Assembly: GCF_905475345.1 (NCBI RefSeq)
Contig: NC_066589.1
Coordinates: forward strand, 4,273,501-4,337,500
Direction: 5' to 3'
Source of the DNA: Vespula vulgaris
Lineage: Eukaryota > Arthropoda > Insecta > Hymenoptera > Vespidae
Length of the DNA stretch: 64,000 nt
Under the pieces are notes generated by a model. It was given only the letters and a program-made list of their open reading frames with translations, had not been told where the DNA came from and did no database searches. Both the position numbers and the translations under genes were made by a program. This document shows, in pieces, positions 1-13,598 of this stretch. Each line of letters begins with the position of its first letter. Positions within the stretch are counted from its first letter, which is position 1.

Positions 1-959
1 GAACGACTAAAGCAAAATATCAGAATATTTTAGAAGATCCAAATTTAGTGTTCCATTTAAGATAATGTATAGTTATTTGAGTCAACATAATTGTATATAA
101 TTAAGGAAAGATTATCAAAGTATTAATTTTAAACTAGTTAAGTAATTAATAAAATTAATTAACGATATAATAAAAACCATCAAAGTATTATTTCTTAAAA
201 TAGTAAGAGAAGAAAGAAAAGGAGTGATCATACCATTGCCAATACATGCACATATATGATACTAAAGAAATGTAATTATAGGTTTGTTACCAAAGAATTT
301 ATTATACGCGCCTATATCAACCGATGGTTCATTATTCAGGTTTGTAATTTTAGTTAAAAAAAAGGAAATTTGTTTTTAACTGAAAAAAAGAAAAGGAATC
401 TGTATTCAATTTTTATATTAGAAATTAGATTGCTTGAAAAAGAGAAAATTAATTTTTATACAATATATTAAAAACAAATATATAGCATACAAAAACAGAT
501 AAAGATACATCATTAATGAACAATATACGATATTAGAGAAAATAAAAATATATCCAACATTATAAAAATTAATTGGTATTAATTGATTAGTTAAAAAGTA
601 TCTTCATACTTTGCAATACTTATAAAGTATTATTAACTTTCGACTATCACTTTTAACCTAAAAGGACAGATACGTAGTTAGAAAGCGCAGTTAGAATTTG
701 TTATTATATACAAATAATGAATCCAAATTCCCTTTCCAAAATTACCAAAGAATACTATAATAATCTTTTGGATAGCAACGTAATAGATCATGCGTAATAT
801 AAAATGTATATTATGAACGAACGTCGCAATTGATCGAAGAATCGAAAGAGATCGTAGAAACTGTGTATATACGTATATACACACATAATAAGTAGGCTTT
901 CTCGAAAAAAAAAATTTGTCCATGGCGGCGTAAAAAACTTTGAAAATAGTGAAACAGTT
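1..959. other. AT-rich upstream DNA, no gene seen
   Basis: Very AT-rich sequence upstream of the first gene. I see no exon with splice logic, no RNA gene and no mobile-element ends. The only longer open frame (minus strand, near 678-923) is low-complexity and has no recognisable domain. Confidence 0.6.
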
Positions 960-1525
960 ATCGGATGATCAGTCGTTCTTGAGAAAGGATACGAAAGAAG
1001 GCAGGAAGAAAGGAAGGAAGGCAGAGAGAAGGAGTGAGTAACGTGGTAGGAGGTTGGTCGCGATTGAATTTCAGTCGAAGCGCGCCAGGCAGAGCGAACG
1101 TGGGTCTCGACTGGGCTAGTCTTCTTTTTTTTCGTGTTCTATTCTATCTCTTTCACTGCGACTGCGCACGAGGAGAGCGCGAGTTTGCTGCTCGGCCTCG
1201 GTAAGCGCGTGTTACGTCGCGCGCGCGCGCGCGCTCGCGCGTTCTCTCGATTCTCTCCGTGCGTTCGCGTTTCATACCGAACAGCGTGCGGTATCTCTCC
1301 TGCATGTTCCTTGTGATATTCCGGACGACGAATAGAAAAGAAAGATAAAGGAAAATAAGTGAAACTGGTGCGGTGTTGTGAGGTGTAATGTGTTGTGTTC
1401 GTTACTCGAGATGGATGCGTTTCGAGAAGCGAACGAGAGCGTGTCTCGTACAAAGAATTCGTTGGTGTGATCATCTAGGAACAATTTTGATTACGAGAAG
1501 AAAAGAGAAGCCAAGTTAAGCGAGA
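960..1525 (+). promoter_or_regulatory. Promoter and 5' UTR region of the long ARHGAP20-like transcript
   Basis: Base composition changes sharply here from AT-rich to CpG-rich, including a (CG)n run near 1216-1241, as at many insect housekeeping-type promoters. Two insect initiator-like TCAGTC motifs lie at 969-974 and 1071-1076. An in-frame TAA at 1517-1519, nine bases before the ATG, closes the reading frame upstream, so this segment is untranslated. The exact transcription start cannot be read from sequence alone. Confidence 0.5.
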
Positions 1526-1717
1526 ATGGAATTTGGTGGTTACAAAGGGACCGGATCACGCGTCAGGATGCGTCGACGTGCAGAATTGGGAAGACGTTTA
1601 ACAAGGAGACTCTCATTGGTCGCAAAAATGCCGGCTGCCATTCTTAACAGGGCAAATCCGCCCGAACTTAGATCAATCGAGATCACTGCAATCGCACCCG
1701 ACAAGACTCAACTCGCG
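1526..1717 (+). CDS. ARHGAP20: Long-isoform exon 1 (residues 1-64)
   Basis: ATG at 1526 follows an in-frame TAA at 1517. The exon encodes a strongly basic start (MRRRAELGRRLTRRLSL) and ends at a GCG|GTAAGT donor in phase 0. It is the least conserved-looking part, with no domain recognised. Confidence 0.8.
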
Positions 1718-4700
1718 GTAAGTTTTTATTATCATTTACAAGTCCTTCACCGTTATTTTTCTCCTTTTCCTTCGATATGTATTTTGTTTATAAAAGAATA
1801 GAGAAAAATGTCGTGCGATTCTTTAAAAATCTCGTCTTTTATTTTTTAAAGAAGAACGCGTAGATAATTCATCGATCTAAGAATAAACAAGGTTAAATAT
1901 AATCGTTAAATACAATTAGTATACGATGCGAAAGGTTCGATTCCTTTACATTAAAATTTCTCTGTAGCTCGCTTGTATATATATAAACATATATGTATAT
2001 ACGTTATTTCTTACATGTAGATGTAAAAAAAGGCATAGATACAGCATCGTAACAAATTTTATTATTTCATTTTTATAGATTTCGTATAAAATACATTCAT
2101 GAGTTTAAGGTTATAAAATAATAGTCTTAATGATCTACGTAAATATTACGTAAATATCTGCGCAATATATTGTAACAATTTCTTGCGAAGCAATTGTTTA
2201 CAGTTTTTATTTTTATTCTCTTGGCTCGTACGTACATACGACTTTGTTATTCTTTTTTTTTTCTTGTCGATTTGCCATCTTTTGTTTTATTATCTTATCG
2301 TACATATATGCATGTTATATTACATTCTATGAAATATTACGATACATATGTAGATGACTCTAGATACTTGTTCTTTACGTAAAGTAAAACGTTGTAAAAA
2401 AATATCAATACACGATCGATATTTATCTTTTAGATCTATCAAAAAAAGTTCGAAAGTACTCGCTTAACGAATCGGACTAAAATAAAATTTCTCAGTCCGT
2501 TTTATCAGCTCGTATAAATTATTTCGCGGCGACTGTCTTTCTTCTTTACGTAAAAATTTTAACGATCTTTAATTTCTACTTTGAATAGTATTATTTACTT
2601 TTGTACGATCATATATATATATATTAAAAAAAAAAAAATAGTTTAAAAAAAATTAGTATAATTATAATTATTGGAGAACAGTCGGGATGATACTGATTAA
2701 AGATAATGATTAAAGAGAACATGAGTATTCGTGTTTAATTTTATTACGAAATATTTTAATGAAACACGGTATTACTTGAAAGCAAAACAAATTGGAAATA
2801 GTATATAATGTTATATATAATAGTGCATAATGGTATACAATGTTATATTAAAGTTATCTCTATAGAAAACTAGAAACAGCAGGACATACGTATTGATTGA
2901 GTTTTACGGAGTGGTTTCGCGGTGATATTGAAGTCATGCAGAGAGCTTTCACCGATGTTCTTACGTCATCTTTGAAGAAAGGTGACGACTCGTACCAGAG
3001 CGTAGTCGTCGCAAATATTATTCTTATCCATGGGAAACGTATAAAGCTCGAAATAAAATTAGTCGTGTAGGAGTTGTTTTAGAACTCATTTGATAATATA
3101 TCGATCGTAGGCTGGGGATATATTATCCTTGTAGGACATAACATTATTTAAAAGTATAAGCCAATTAAGGAATTACGGAGATAACGATGCGATCGTTGCA
3201 ATATATATCAAAGAAATGTCTTATATTTTTTTTGGTCGTGTTAGCAGTATTTAATAGCAGTTCAGAAGCACGTCAGCTATTAAGGTGTATTATCGATCGT
3301 ACAATGTATAATGTAAATCGTAAGGAATATCATCGTATCGGTATTGCATTACAATCGTACTGTAATGCAATTTCAATGATTCGGTTGACAGATTTAAACG
3401 AACGAGTGCTACGGGATAAGTCGAAGAAAAAAAAAGTGTTGCGGATAGTTGCGTGCAAAAGGCCGAGATTGAAATGACGTTACACACACACAATATATAT
3501 ACACGTGTAAAATTCTAGATAACTATAGTAGAGATCCAGTTACAGTACCTTCGCGGTTATTTGCTTATGCAATAGCGACTACCGTTTCGAACATAAGGTT
3601 TCGTTAAATCCATCGAAATTTAAATGGCATCGAACAAAGTTCGAGAAAAATAAGTTTATTCTTTGCCGAGGCACTCACTCATGATTACGTTCACAATCGT
3701 TAATATCGCCGTTGTGTTTGAAATGCAATAAGAATGTGATTCTATGCGGTTGAATATCTCTCTTAAACGAATCACGTGTTATTACACAAAGACTGATTTA
3801 ACAAAGTCGATTTAATCAAAGTCAATTTGAAAATTAACACGGAAAGGATTCATTTAAGATATACGGACGATATTGGGTTAGCCAATAAATAATATCGACA
3901 TTTTACAGTTAAATAAATAAGATGGAATATTTTTTATTAAACATTCTGACACACATTACTCATCGATCAGTCCGCTATATACAAACTGAAATCACTCATA
4001 AAAAATTGAATAAGCGTGTAACTCTTATTTCAAACGCGTTTCTCGAACGTAGTTTTAGTTATAGACGAAATACGCGTATCTCGATGCAACCTCGTGTTTT
4101 ACTCTCTAAGGAGTGACCTTTCCTAGCCCTCTTCCTCGAAATGCTGCTCGGTACTTCATGCTAATTCTCTTTCCGTGTAGCTTGATCGCGTGTGTTCGAT
4201 CGCGATACGGCCATCTTTTCGAGACATATGTACATACGTAGACATTCCTGTGAGAGTAACGTACTCGGGGGAGCTTTTTACGCGAGTTAGTTGCGTTTTC
4301 CATCACGTATATAGTTAATCTCTTGTAGGAGAGAGACGAAGCCATTCCTTTCTCTCTCTCTCTCTTTCTTTCTCTTTCTCCACCCGCAGTTTCGAGTACG
4401 TATACGATACCACTGATATTCGGTTCAAGAGCTATCGAGCTTACGGTCTCCCGTAATGGAAACACTCCGTGCAATATCGAAATACGCGCTCCGCAAGTTG
4501 TAACCTTACGCCATGTTTCTTAACGTATTGCTGATACAGGATACGCGCTACGATTCGTGAACGTCGCGAGCTCTGTGCTGCCGACAATGAGTCATCGTAG
4601 ATATCTGCTAATTCCGATACCACCGCTCTCCTTTCTATATACATTATTCGATCCTGCTCTCACTATAGCACAGACTGGGAATTATTCAATTCTAAAAGAC

Positions 4701-7700
4701 TGTAGGAATAATTTTTTCATACGATTAAGTTACCTTTTGACTGGGTTCAGGGGTGGTTCAATGAAATAATAAGTTCAAAATGGAATCGTAACAAAAATGA
4801 TGTTGTTCGTCGAAACGGCAACTTCGTTTCTCGATATGATTGAATTTCTTCAGCTGTTTTGGTATACTTTAAGTCGTCGTGTTTTACGATCGAACGAAGC
4901 GTAGAAAAATGGATGTGAAATCAACAAAATCGTGATTTAAGGCGACGACCGGTTTTATTCAATCTCGATTGGACGATACTTAAAATTGCATTAGGATACA
5001 TTTATTGAAATCAAAATCAACTTCTCAAGATATATGTATGCATATATGTTAAGTATCATCCGCACATGGTTTAGAGAGCAGATAGCTGTGCGCATATCTT
5101 CGTACGCATCGTTGCATTGTTTAACAATGACGAACGATCGAAAACGTCCTTCGATAGCTAATAATAAATTTTTCTCTTCAAGGACGTCCAACTCGAAATT
5201 ACCACTTAGATTAATGTCAAAATTATTATCTCTATATAAAACGTATCATTGCGGGGAGGTTGAAAACATTTCACAGATTTCTACTACGAAATCCTATATA
5301 TTCTGATAAGAAAATTCTAATAAAAAATCGTAATTACGTTGAAAGCAAATTGTCAAGATTATTCGTCAGTATTAAATCATTAAATCACTTCTTTTCCGTC
5401 CCCCGGAATAAAGATTTAAATAAAAAACAAAAAAGTCTAATGTAAGGTAAAAAGTTAATAAATAAATAATCAGTTTTTGAAATTGAGGACGTTTGAACGA
5501 ATGCCTCGATATTTTTTTTTTTTTTTTTTTATTATTTCGTAGCTATTTTGCAAGTTTTCAAAGTGATAAATGAACGTATTGATTCGTTCGTTCGAAATTT
5601 GCATTTGGTTCGCATTGCGTTCGCGTTCACGTTGGACGGCACGCATGAAAGCGCAGTCGCTTGCTTTCAATTCTATTCTCTTGACTCTGTTTAATCCGTA
5701 TTCCGTAGCGTAGTGATAATATGCTGGATCGTGTTGCGTCGTTGGCATCGGACGTGGTATTATGTCGTGCGACTATCGACAGTCGGTAGGCGGATTTTTA
5801 TGTAAATCAATGGCGCATTTTACAAGGCCATGAGCGTTTAATGTTCATCGATCGTGCAGAGAAGGAAAACGCTTCTCGATAATAGTAATCGAATAATTTA
5901 CTATCAATAATATTAATAACCATCTCGAACAATTTATTTATGAATATATCGTTTATAATTTGTCTATTATTCGAAAGATTCATTTCTTTTGTGAGACATT
6001 TTCTTGTTATCGTATCGGTCTTTTTCAACCTACAGTTCTTTTATACATTTTTGTAGAAATAAAAAATGTACAAAACGTTCAAAAAAAATATCGAATATCA
6101 CTTAATTTCATAAGAATGTATGTCACGAAAATAAGGTAGCGTTTATTAAATGTCACTTCTTTTTTCTTTTCTTTTCTTTCTTTTTCTTCTTCGAGGGTGG
6201 GGCGAGCATTAATGCGATCACGAAGGAGAAAACCGTAAGAACGGACAGGTAGAAATCTGACATGGGAACCCACGCGTTTTTTATATTCAACGTTGATGAC
6301 ATCAGTCGAAAAGCTTAGGAGGATATATCGTACGATTTCTCGAAGGTTATATCGCTATGAAGAAGCGTCCCATTATATCGCGATTTTAAATCGTGGTTCG
6401 CGACCGTTTCGGGAGTCGGCGTTAGCATCGTCGGGAAAAGTAGGTGGACGAGAGACGCAGAGGAAGATGACGTGGCGACGTCGTTTCGCTCCTAATTCTC
6501 GTGTTAAATAGCATTGCTATCATAAGTCAAGGATAATCAAAAGATAGTCAGATAGACGAGTCGCAAATAATTCGGATAGTCGGACGAAAGAAGGGGTGGT
6601 TGGGTGGCTGCCTTTTAAAAGGAAGAAAAATAATTTTTATCATGACATTTTTCATTACGATAATATTTTCTATGGGTACTCGAAAGTATTTTTGTATTTT
6701 TTTTTTTTTTTTTATACGAACACAATACATAGAATTATTTTTACGTATGCAGTTAATACGAGACAACAACGAACATCCTCTCGATAAATCGTTTCGATCG
6801 AGACGATGTTGTGGAAGATATTGAACCGTGTTTTTCTTAGCACAGCTTCATAGGAATTCTCGACGAGGTTCTTTCTGATTGGAAAGGATAGTTTTCGTGT
6901 CGGATGTTTAATGCATCGCGTGCATTTCGTTCCGCACGCCGAATGTCGATTTTTCATCATACATGTTTGTTCTCACGAATCGCGAGATAGTCGTATAGCT
7001 GACCGTTCAATATTTAGCATAAATTGGATATGTCTGTTTAAGATCTTGGACAATTTTGATGTATTTATTTTCCATCGTTTGGGTCTTCGAACGCATCTTA
7101 TATATTTCTTACATCGTTCGATGGAGAGATTAATATAAATACTTAATAGAAAGAGAATTCTATGAATTTTTTATTATTTACCTCGTATGCGTCCGTTAGA
7201 GATAGAGTATACGTAAGAGCAGCATCCTGTCGCTCCCAATCTCATTACAAGACAATGAGGAGCGTCGTTACATCTATCAAAGCGGAGGCATTCTGTCACG
7301 AGGCGGAAGACTATTTCGTTCGGCCGAAAGGAGGAGCAACCGGCTATTTCGACGTTACGATTAATTACACTCGGGAATTCTGTTCGTGGAGAAAGGTTCA
7401 ATGAGACAATGCAGACTTCTAATCGCATTCTTCGCGATTCCTTCTTGTTTCTCTTACGTTATCGAACATATTTTCCTATTTATCCTATCCGACGTATTTA
7501 TCCTATCTATAAGAAAGTGATACGATAAATAACTATGAAAAAGCAATTGCAATAACAGTGATTCGTGGAAATGATAAAGAAGATTGCAGAATAAAGGGAA
7601 ATCATACAAAAAGGTCTGTGCAATTCTAAATTACGCAATTTAGATTCAACTTTATGATTTTGATTTGATAACAAGAGCAAGAGTATGTGAACGTTTTCTT

Positions 7701-10700
7701 TTTCTTCTTTGATCAAGTGCATGCAAGAGAGCTCTTGAGGATAAACGTAGAACAAGGTCATATTAATCGTTGCAAGAGAATTTCCATAGACTTATAGTAC
7801 GCTCGAAAATATTCAATTATATTGTGTTTTATTATGGTTGATTATTGATACGTTTATAATTTGAAGTAGAAAAATTATTAATAAGGGAGTTATGACATAT
7901 AAACAGGGATTGAATTGAGAATATGCCGCCATCTTGGCATACCAATTTCTTTTGTATCAAGTTTAGAAGATATATAGATTATAAATCATATAGATTATAA
8001 ATGTAACAATAAATAATCAAGTATTAATCTTATATAGCGTACATATTTGTCAAGGTACGAAAGTAGTGATGATTATAAGATACAATGGTTTTAAATCGAT
8101 TGCCAATATTTATCAATTATTTTCGATTTATTTATACATTGTTTCACATATATTTTTAATAAAGATAGCAGAGCAAACAATTTTGCGATAAAAATTAAAT
8201 TTCTTTTTTACACTGATATTTATTAAAAGTAAATTATATTGTAGTTTGAATTTTCGAAGTAGATTAAATCATTAAGTTACATAAAATGTATGCTATGAGA
8301 TAGAGAAAGTTGATCGTGCTTAGATTACTTTAGTCATGTTCTAAAAATACTTAATACATGTGGTAAAAATACTTAGAAATAGCGGAAGATGGAAGCTTCA
8401 ACTTACGGAAGTAAGATTAATCTTTCTATTTTGATATAATAAAATTGATAACAAGTAAATGCTTTAAATGAATACCAATCGTCAAGAGAAATATTGACGT
8501 TTAGTTTTTACAATTTTCCTAAGCAATATGCTTACATGTATTTTGATTCATTTTTCTTTTCAGCTATCTGCCTCGTCTCCAGGAGCTATATCTCCTGTGG
8601 TTGCACCCGTTCTTTTAAAGTACCGAGTATGCAAGCCAAGATTATTGCTCGCTGGTTCGAGAGCTGAAATCGATCCTGCAGCCGATGTTGCACTTCTTCA
8701 TGGAGAAATTTTGCTGATCGAAGATGCAGCAAGACAATACGATCCACGAGGTGGTAAGTATTGATGATAATGTCTTTCAAACGAAGAAACTTACTTAAAG
8801 AACTCAACGTCTTTCATTCTTGAACTCTCTGTAATATTTGTCTGTATAATATTCAAGCATGTATAAATATAATTAGAACAAAATTAAAGCGTCAATTTTT
8901 TTTTGTCTATCTCTAAGTAGAAATCGTTCTTCTCACGTTCGTTGAATGAATTATTCCTTCAAGATAATCATCGATAATAATCGTAGAGTATCGAAAAATA
9001 TTGTACTTTTACAGATATCGATCGAAGGTACAGAGCAACGGAGAAACTTTTACACGCAGAGGAAGACTATCGAGAGACGTTGTGTAGCGCGAAAGAACTC
9101 TACGCCCGACCACTCGCTCGAACTTATCCCGAATTTCACGACGTCATTTTCCAACCACTTGCCGATCTTTCAAGAGTCAGTAGTGAACACTGTCAAAGGG
9201 TGAGCCAACTCCGTATTACGTTATTCTGTTTCGTCGACTTGACATTACGACACGATGACAACGCCGGTGACCCTTTTGGCTCGATTCCAAATCTTATATA
9301 CGCTGTTCTAACATAGAAAGATATTGTTTGTAAGAAGAAAATGAGATACAGATTGGTTACAGAAAAGATAATATCAAATAACGGAGACAAATTCGGAGAC
9401 AGATTATTATTATTGAATGAATAAATAAACGATCAGATTGCTTTGCCTACGCGTTTAGAAAAATATAATACTCCAAGAGTTTTCGAGTCGAGCCATCTTA
9501 CGAATAATTCTGATAACACAAGAAATCCTCATTCAAGAAAGTGCGAACGTTACCGCGTAAAGGACATCATTTTCAATCTGGTAATTACTGGTTATCTTGA
9601 TACAATCTCTAACATAATAATATCTTTGTATGTCACTAATGTCACTATGAGATACATAAGATATGTGTGTGGAAAAGGAATCTAGAAAATAATAGGTGTA
9701 TCCTCCATCAGCCGTTATTGTGGCCTCTTGCTGCACGTACACGTTCGCAATTTCATAATTATCAGCAGAATGTATTTATTACGTGCGTGTTCATCCATTC
9801 ACAAAGTTATTATAATACGAATCGTTATGAAACGAAGTATGTACTTTATAAGATATTTTTAGAAGAACTCTACTATGGTTGCTATTTAGAACGGTTAGTA
9901 TAATCGTGATAATATATAGCACATACACTCACTTTCAAGGACTATCCACACAACAAAGATACATAAAGGAAGCAGAAATTATATGCAACGTACCTATCAC
10001 AGCTTTTCGAGTTGTTAGTATTGACATTAACGATGAAAATATTGAAGGGACGAAGCAATTTGCATATAATTTATTTTACCGATACATTTTCAATGATGTC
10101 AACGAGAAACTCTTTGTTGGGTTATCATTTTTCTTCTATTTCTTCTTACTAGTTTTATCTTCATTTTATTTTATTATCATACGAGCATTTTCCGTACGTA
10201 GTTGCATAATTCTAAAAGCGCTCGCGACGGATTCCTTTTTATCGACGCGTCGATTCATTGAAAGATACGTAGCTCATATGAGAGATGGCGACACTGTACT
10301 CAAGACATTCTGTATACATATAGATATTTAATTAATTTCTTGATTATTTCAATTTTAATTAGAAAAGAAAGGAAATAAGAGAAAACGTCTGTACGCGTAT
10401 AATATTTTTTTTTTTTTTTTTTTTTTTTTAATGAAAAGAGCTTTTTATTTCAATTACCCGGAAATATTGTTGGCGACATTTACGTTTAAAAATTCACTAT
10501 ATAAAGATGGTTATAAGGATATATTATATATTATAAATAGACATTGTAATTGCTTAAAGTATTAAGAACATAAAGTATTATTGTTGCTTAAGTAATTACA
10601 AATGAATGTAGATATATTAATTTTTATTTTTTTAATTTTTTTTTTTAAGTTTTAATTTACGTATTATATTTTTCGCATTAACTTATAGAAAAGTTCAGTT

Positions 10701-10933
10701 TTTAAAAAACCGACAAGAAAGTAGATAAAACTGTTTTGTATAACGCTCCCTTAACTCAACGTCGGACTCGTCATGTATTATACATGGACTTCCAAACTTA
10801 TATCTTGGTCATTGTATTTTAAGAGCCAATTCTACTACGCATTTCTATTTTCTTTCAGATACACAAAGTACTTGAGAATTGGGATGCCAGTACTTTCAAA
10901 CAGAGTGAGTATATAAAACGTGGCTGCGTACGT

Positions 10934-10984
<51 letters not shown>

Positions 10985-13567
10985 GTATGTATGATCGAAC
11001 AAGCGTTTAGAGCATCTTAGAAATTTTAGAGAGATATTATTACGATATTATTACTTTCTGAAATTTCATTGAAGGATATCAAAAGCGTTCGATTTGTTAA
11101 TAGGTGACTTATTTCCAAATTCTTTCTGGAAGTCTTATTGGGAATATCTGGAAAGCTATAGCGAGGCTAGAAGAACCCTGGAGGAATTGAAAGCTTCTGA
11201 GGACACTCTGCTACATTTTCTTACTTTGAGACAAGCTGCTGCGAGACATTCGCCATTGTCTTTACTTCTTCTACCGGTGAGTTTTCAATCTTTCGATAGA
11301 ATTAACGACGCATTTTATTTAATCAACCGGATTATTATTATTTCTTAATTTTCAATAAATAATCCGATCAAGAATAATCCGAATTTCGATAATCGAAATA
11401 TTATGAATTCTTTATGATGGGAAAGAAAATAAATCACACGATTGAATCTGGTAAAATATACAAAACGCATCAATGTTTTACAGCATATTGATGAAATTGA
11501 CATTGTTTGAACACGCCAAGAAATTTTTTTTCGTTATTATTATTTTCGTTGTTAATTTTCTTTTTCTTTTTTTATTTTAGAAACTCCATTTCGTTTCGCA
11601 TCTCTTCGTTCGTAGAACACTTACTAGTTTTCTTATAGAGTTCGAGGAATAAAACTCGTAGTAATTCGCTTTCTTTCGATTAATCGCCATGAAAGGTCTT
11701 GATTTTTCGATCTGAATTGTTAAAAACACGTGGCGCAAAATGAAAAAATGGTCATTTGGATAGAAAGTATCCAGATCGATATTCGTTGACTGAAAGAGGA
11801 ATCTTTTCTCGTGAATGTGAGAGGGTAACAGCCTCACTTGCGCACGCGCACGCAATTGCAAAAAGTTTGGCGCGTGAGCGCGAAACCCTCAGGCGAAGTA
11901 AGTCCTGATCGCCATGGTAACGACGGGACGTGGCGGAGAAGATCAAGGGTACTCGGGAACGATCGGCTCAGGAACAGCCGATTCGGGAACAGTCGGTAGG
12001 AGTCGTGAACATTCGGAATTGTTCGGCTAAGCGAGGCCAACCGGTCGAGTAGCGCGCAGTGTTTGCGCGAGCAGTTCGGCTCCGACCACGTTACTCGTTG
12101 GTTCATTCGTGTTTTGTTTCCATAACTTGTAATTTCTCTTGATCTTCGCATACGCCACCGTAACGTTTGGAAGTTTTTTTTCGCGCAAATATTTATCGCA
12201 TATAAGAGAGCGTACGAAGCGAGGTTACATACGAATCGAATAGAATTTTATTTCTCTTTTATTTTCGCGTGTGTACGCGTCGTCTTGTGCGCAACAGGTC
12301 GCCGACAACCGCTCGAGTGAGATGATGTTGGTGTTGGTGTGAACGTTCGTCGTTCTTTCAACGTGTGGTACACGGTATGGATGTGCTACCGGAAAAACAT
12401 TCGAGGATAAGATAATCGTCCTCGTTGAAATGCCTCCATTGCTTTTTTGACGGAGTCAAGTAGGGAAAAAAAAGAAGAGCGGAAAAAAGAGAAGGAGAGA
12501 GAAAGAGAGATAGAGAGTAATTGGTCGAGTAAGAGAGGGGACGAGAGAGAAAGAGAGAGAGAGATAGAGAGAGGAAGAAAGAGGAAGAGAGGGAGAGTGT
12601 GAGAGAAAGATCGTTTGGATTCCCGAGCAAGGTCCTCGAAGGTCGAACGATGACCATGTTCGGTAGCCTCGTGCAGAGGCTGACCTCACCCGTGACCTCA
12701 CCGACAAGTCCAAGACGTCGCTTTAAATCGCCTTCAAGGTGGGAAGTGCAGAGCGATCCCGAGGATGTCGATTCTGCTGCACCGGCTAGGAAATCGAGAG
12801 CTAAACATTTGTTGGATAAACGCAAGAGCAAGAGCAGGTCGAGAGGATTGAACAACAACGATGGTCCGACCGGTAGCGGCGCTGCTGCTGGAACACAGCC
12901 GGTTGGCTTTTCAGGCGGGGGGGACGTCGCCGTCGGCTGGCAGGACGTCGCCTTTCCACCGCTCCGTGGCACCAAGAGTCTCGGCAGGCTCGACGGTATG
13001 AAAGAGGTGAGAAACGCGACTCTCTGACTACTCTCTTTTTACCATTCAACTTTTTTCATCGCGAAATCCTATCTCGACGTCCTATTTAGTCGACTATATC
13101 GATTCATGGAAACGTTGCGACGACTTTTTCTCCACGATTTCCGCACCTTCCTGGAAACGTTTGCGAAGGAATCTCTACTCGAGAAAGAAAGAGAGAGAAC
13201 GAAAGTTTCGTCGGTCCGTTCGACCTTTAGCAAAATATATGACTCATTTCTCTACTTTAACCCTTAGCAATCGTAGTTTCTCTTATTTGTTACTAACATA
13301 CCAGTCGAAGTTTTTTCATTGAATGATTATATATAATTGTGTTTATTAAACCAGTGTTTGTATATATTCTAAATCGTTTGTGTATTCGTTTGAGAAATCG
13401 TTTCGTATATATAATGATTTCGGATTAACGATCTCGGTTTATAATCGTTCTTGCGTTCACCGAGGTCGAATATACGATCTCGATATACATAAATCTCTAA
13501 TACATAAATCTCGTTAAAATGAAATTTCACGCAAACGGATAATGCAAAAGTTATGATCTATATGTAT

Positions 13568-13598
<31 letters not shown>

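Larger units (their letters stand above)
1718..8563 (+). other. Intron 1 of the ARHGAP20-like gene
   Basis: 6.8 kb, AT-rich, with poly-T runs. It contains a possible small secreted-type ORF (3187-3477) and an 11-bp perfect hairpin (3343-3371). Many other short open frames have no codon or domain signal. The acceptor is a clear pyrimidine tract ending TTTTCAG at 8563. Confidence 0.75.

Noticed and set aside
1139..1474. Minus-strand 111-codon frame in the CpG-rich leader
   Set aside because: Mirror of the GC-rich promoter and (CG)n run; Arg-Ala repeats are products of the repeat.
1925..1955. tRNA-like T-arm (AAAGG-TTCGATT-CCTTT)
   Set aside because: The stem and loop look right, but no matching acceptor stem, D-arm or A-box lies upstream, so no tRNA can be folded.
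9985..10005. TATCACAG, matching the insect miR-2/13 seed
   Set aside because: Only the 8-base seed matches; there is no pairing arm to form a precursor.
9879..10331. 150-codon open frame in intron 3
   Set aside because: It opens at TTG, has no upstream ATG, is hydrophobic and T-rich as expected for AT-rich DNA, and its boundaries do not fit splice phases of the host gene.
12358..12975. 205-codon minus-strand frame
   Set aside because: It is the antisense shadow of alternative exon B continued through the (GA)n leader, giving Ser-Leu repeats without domain content.
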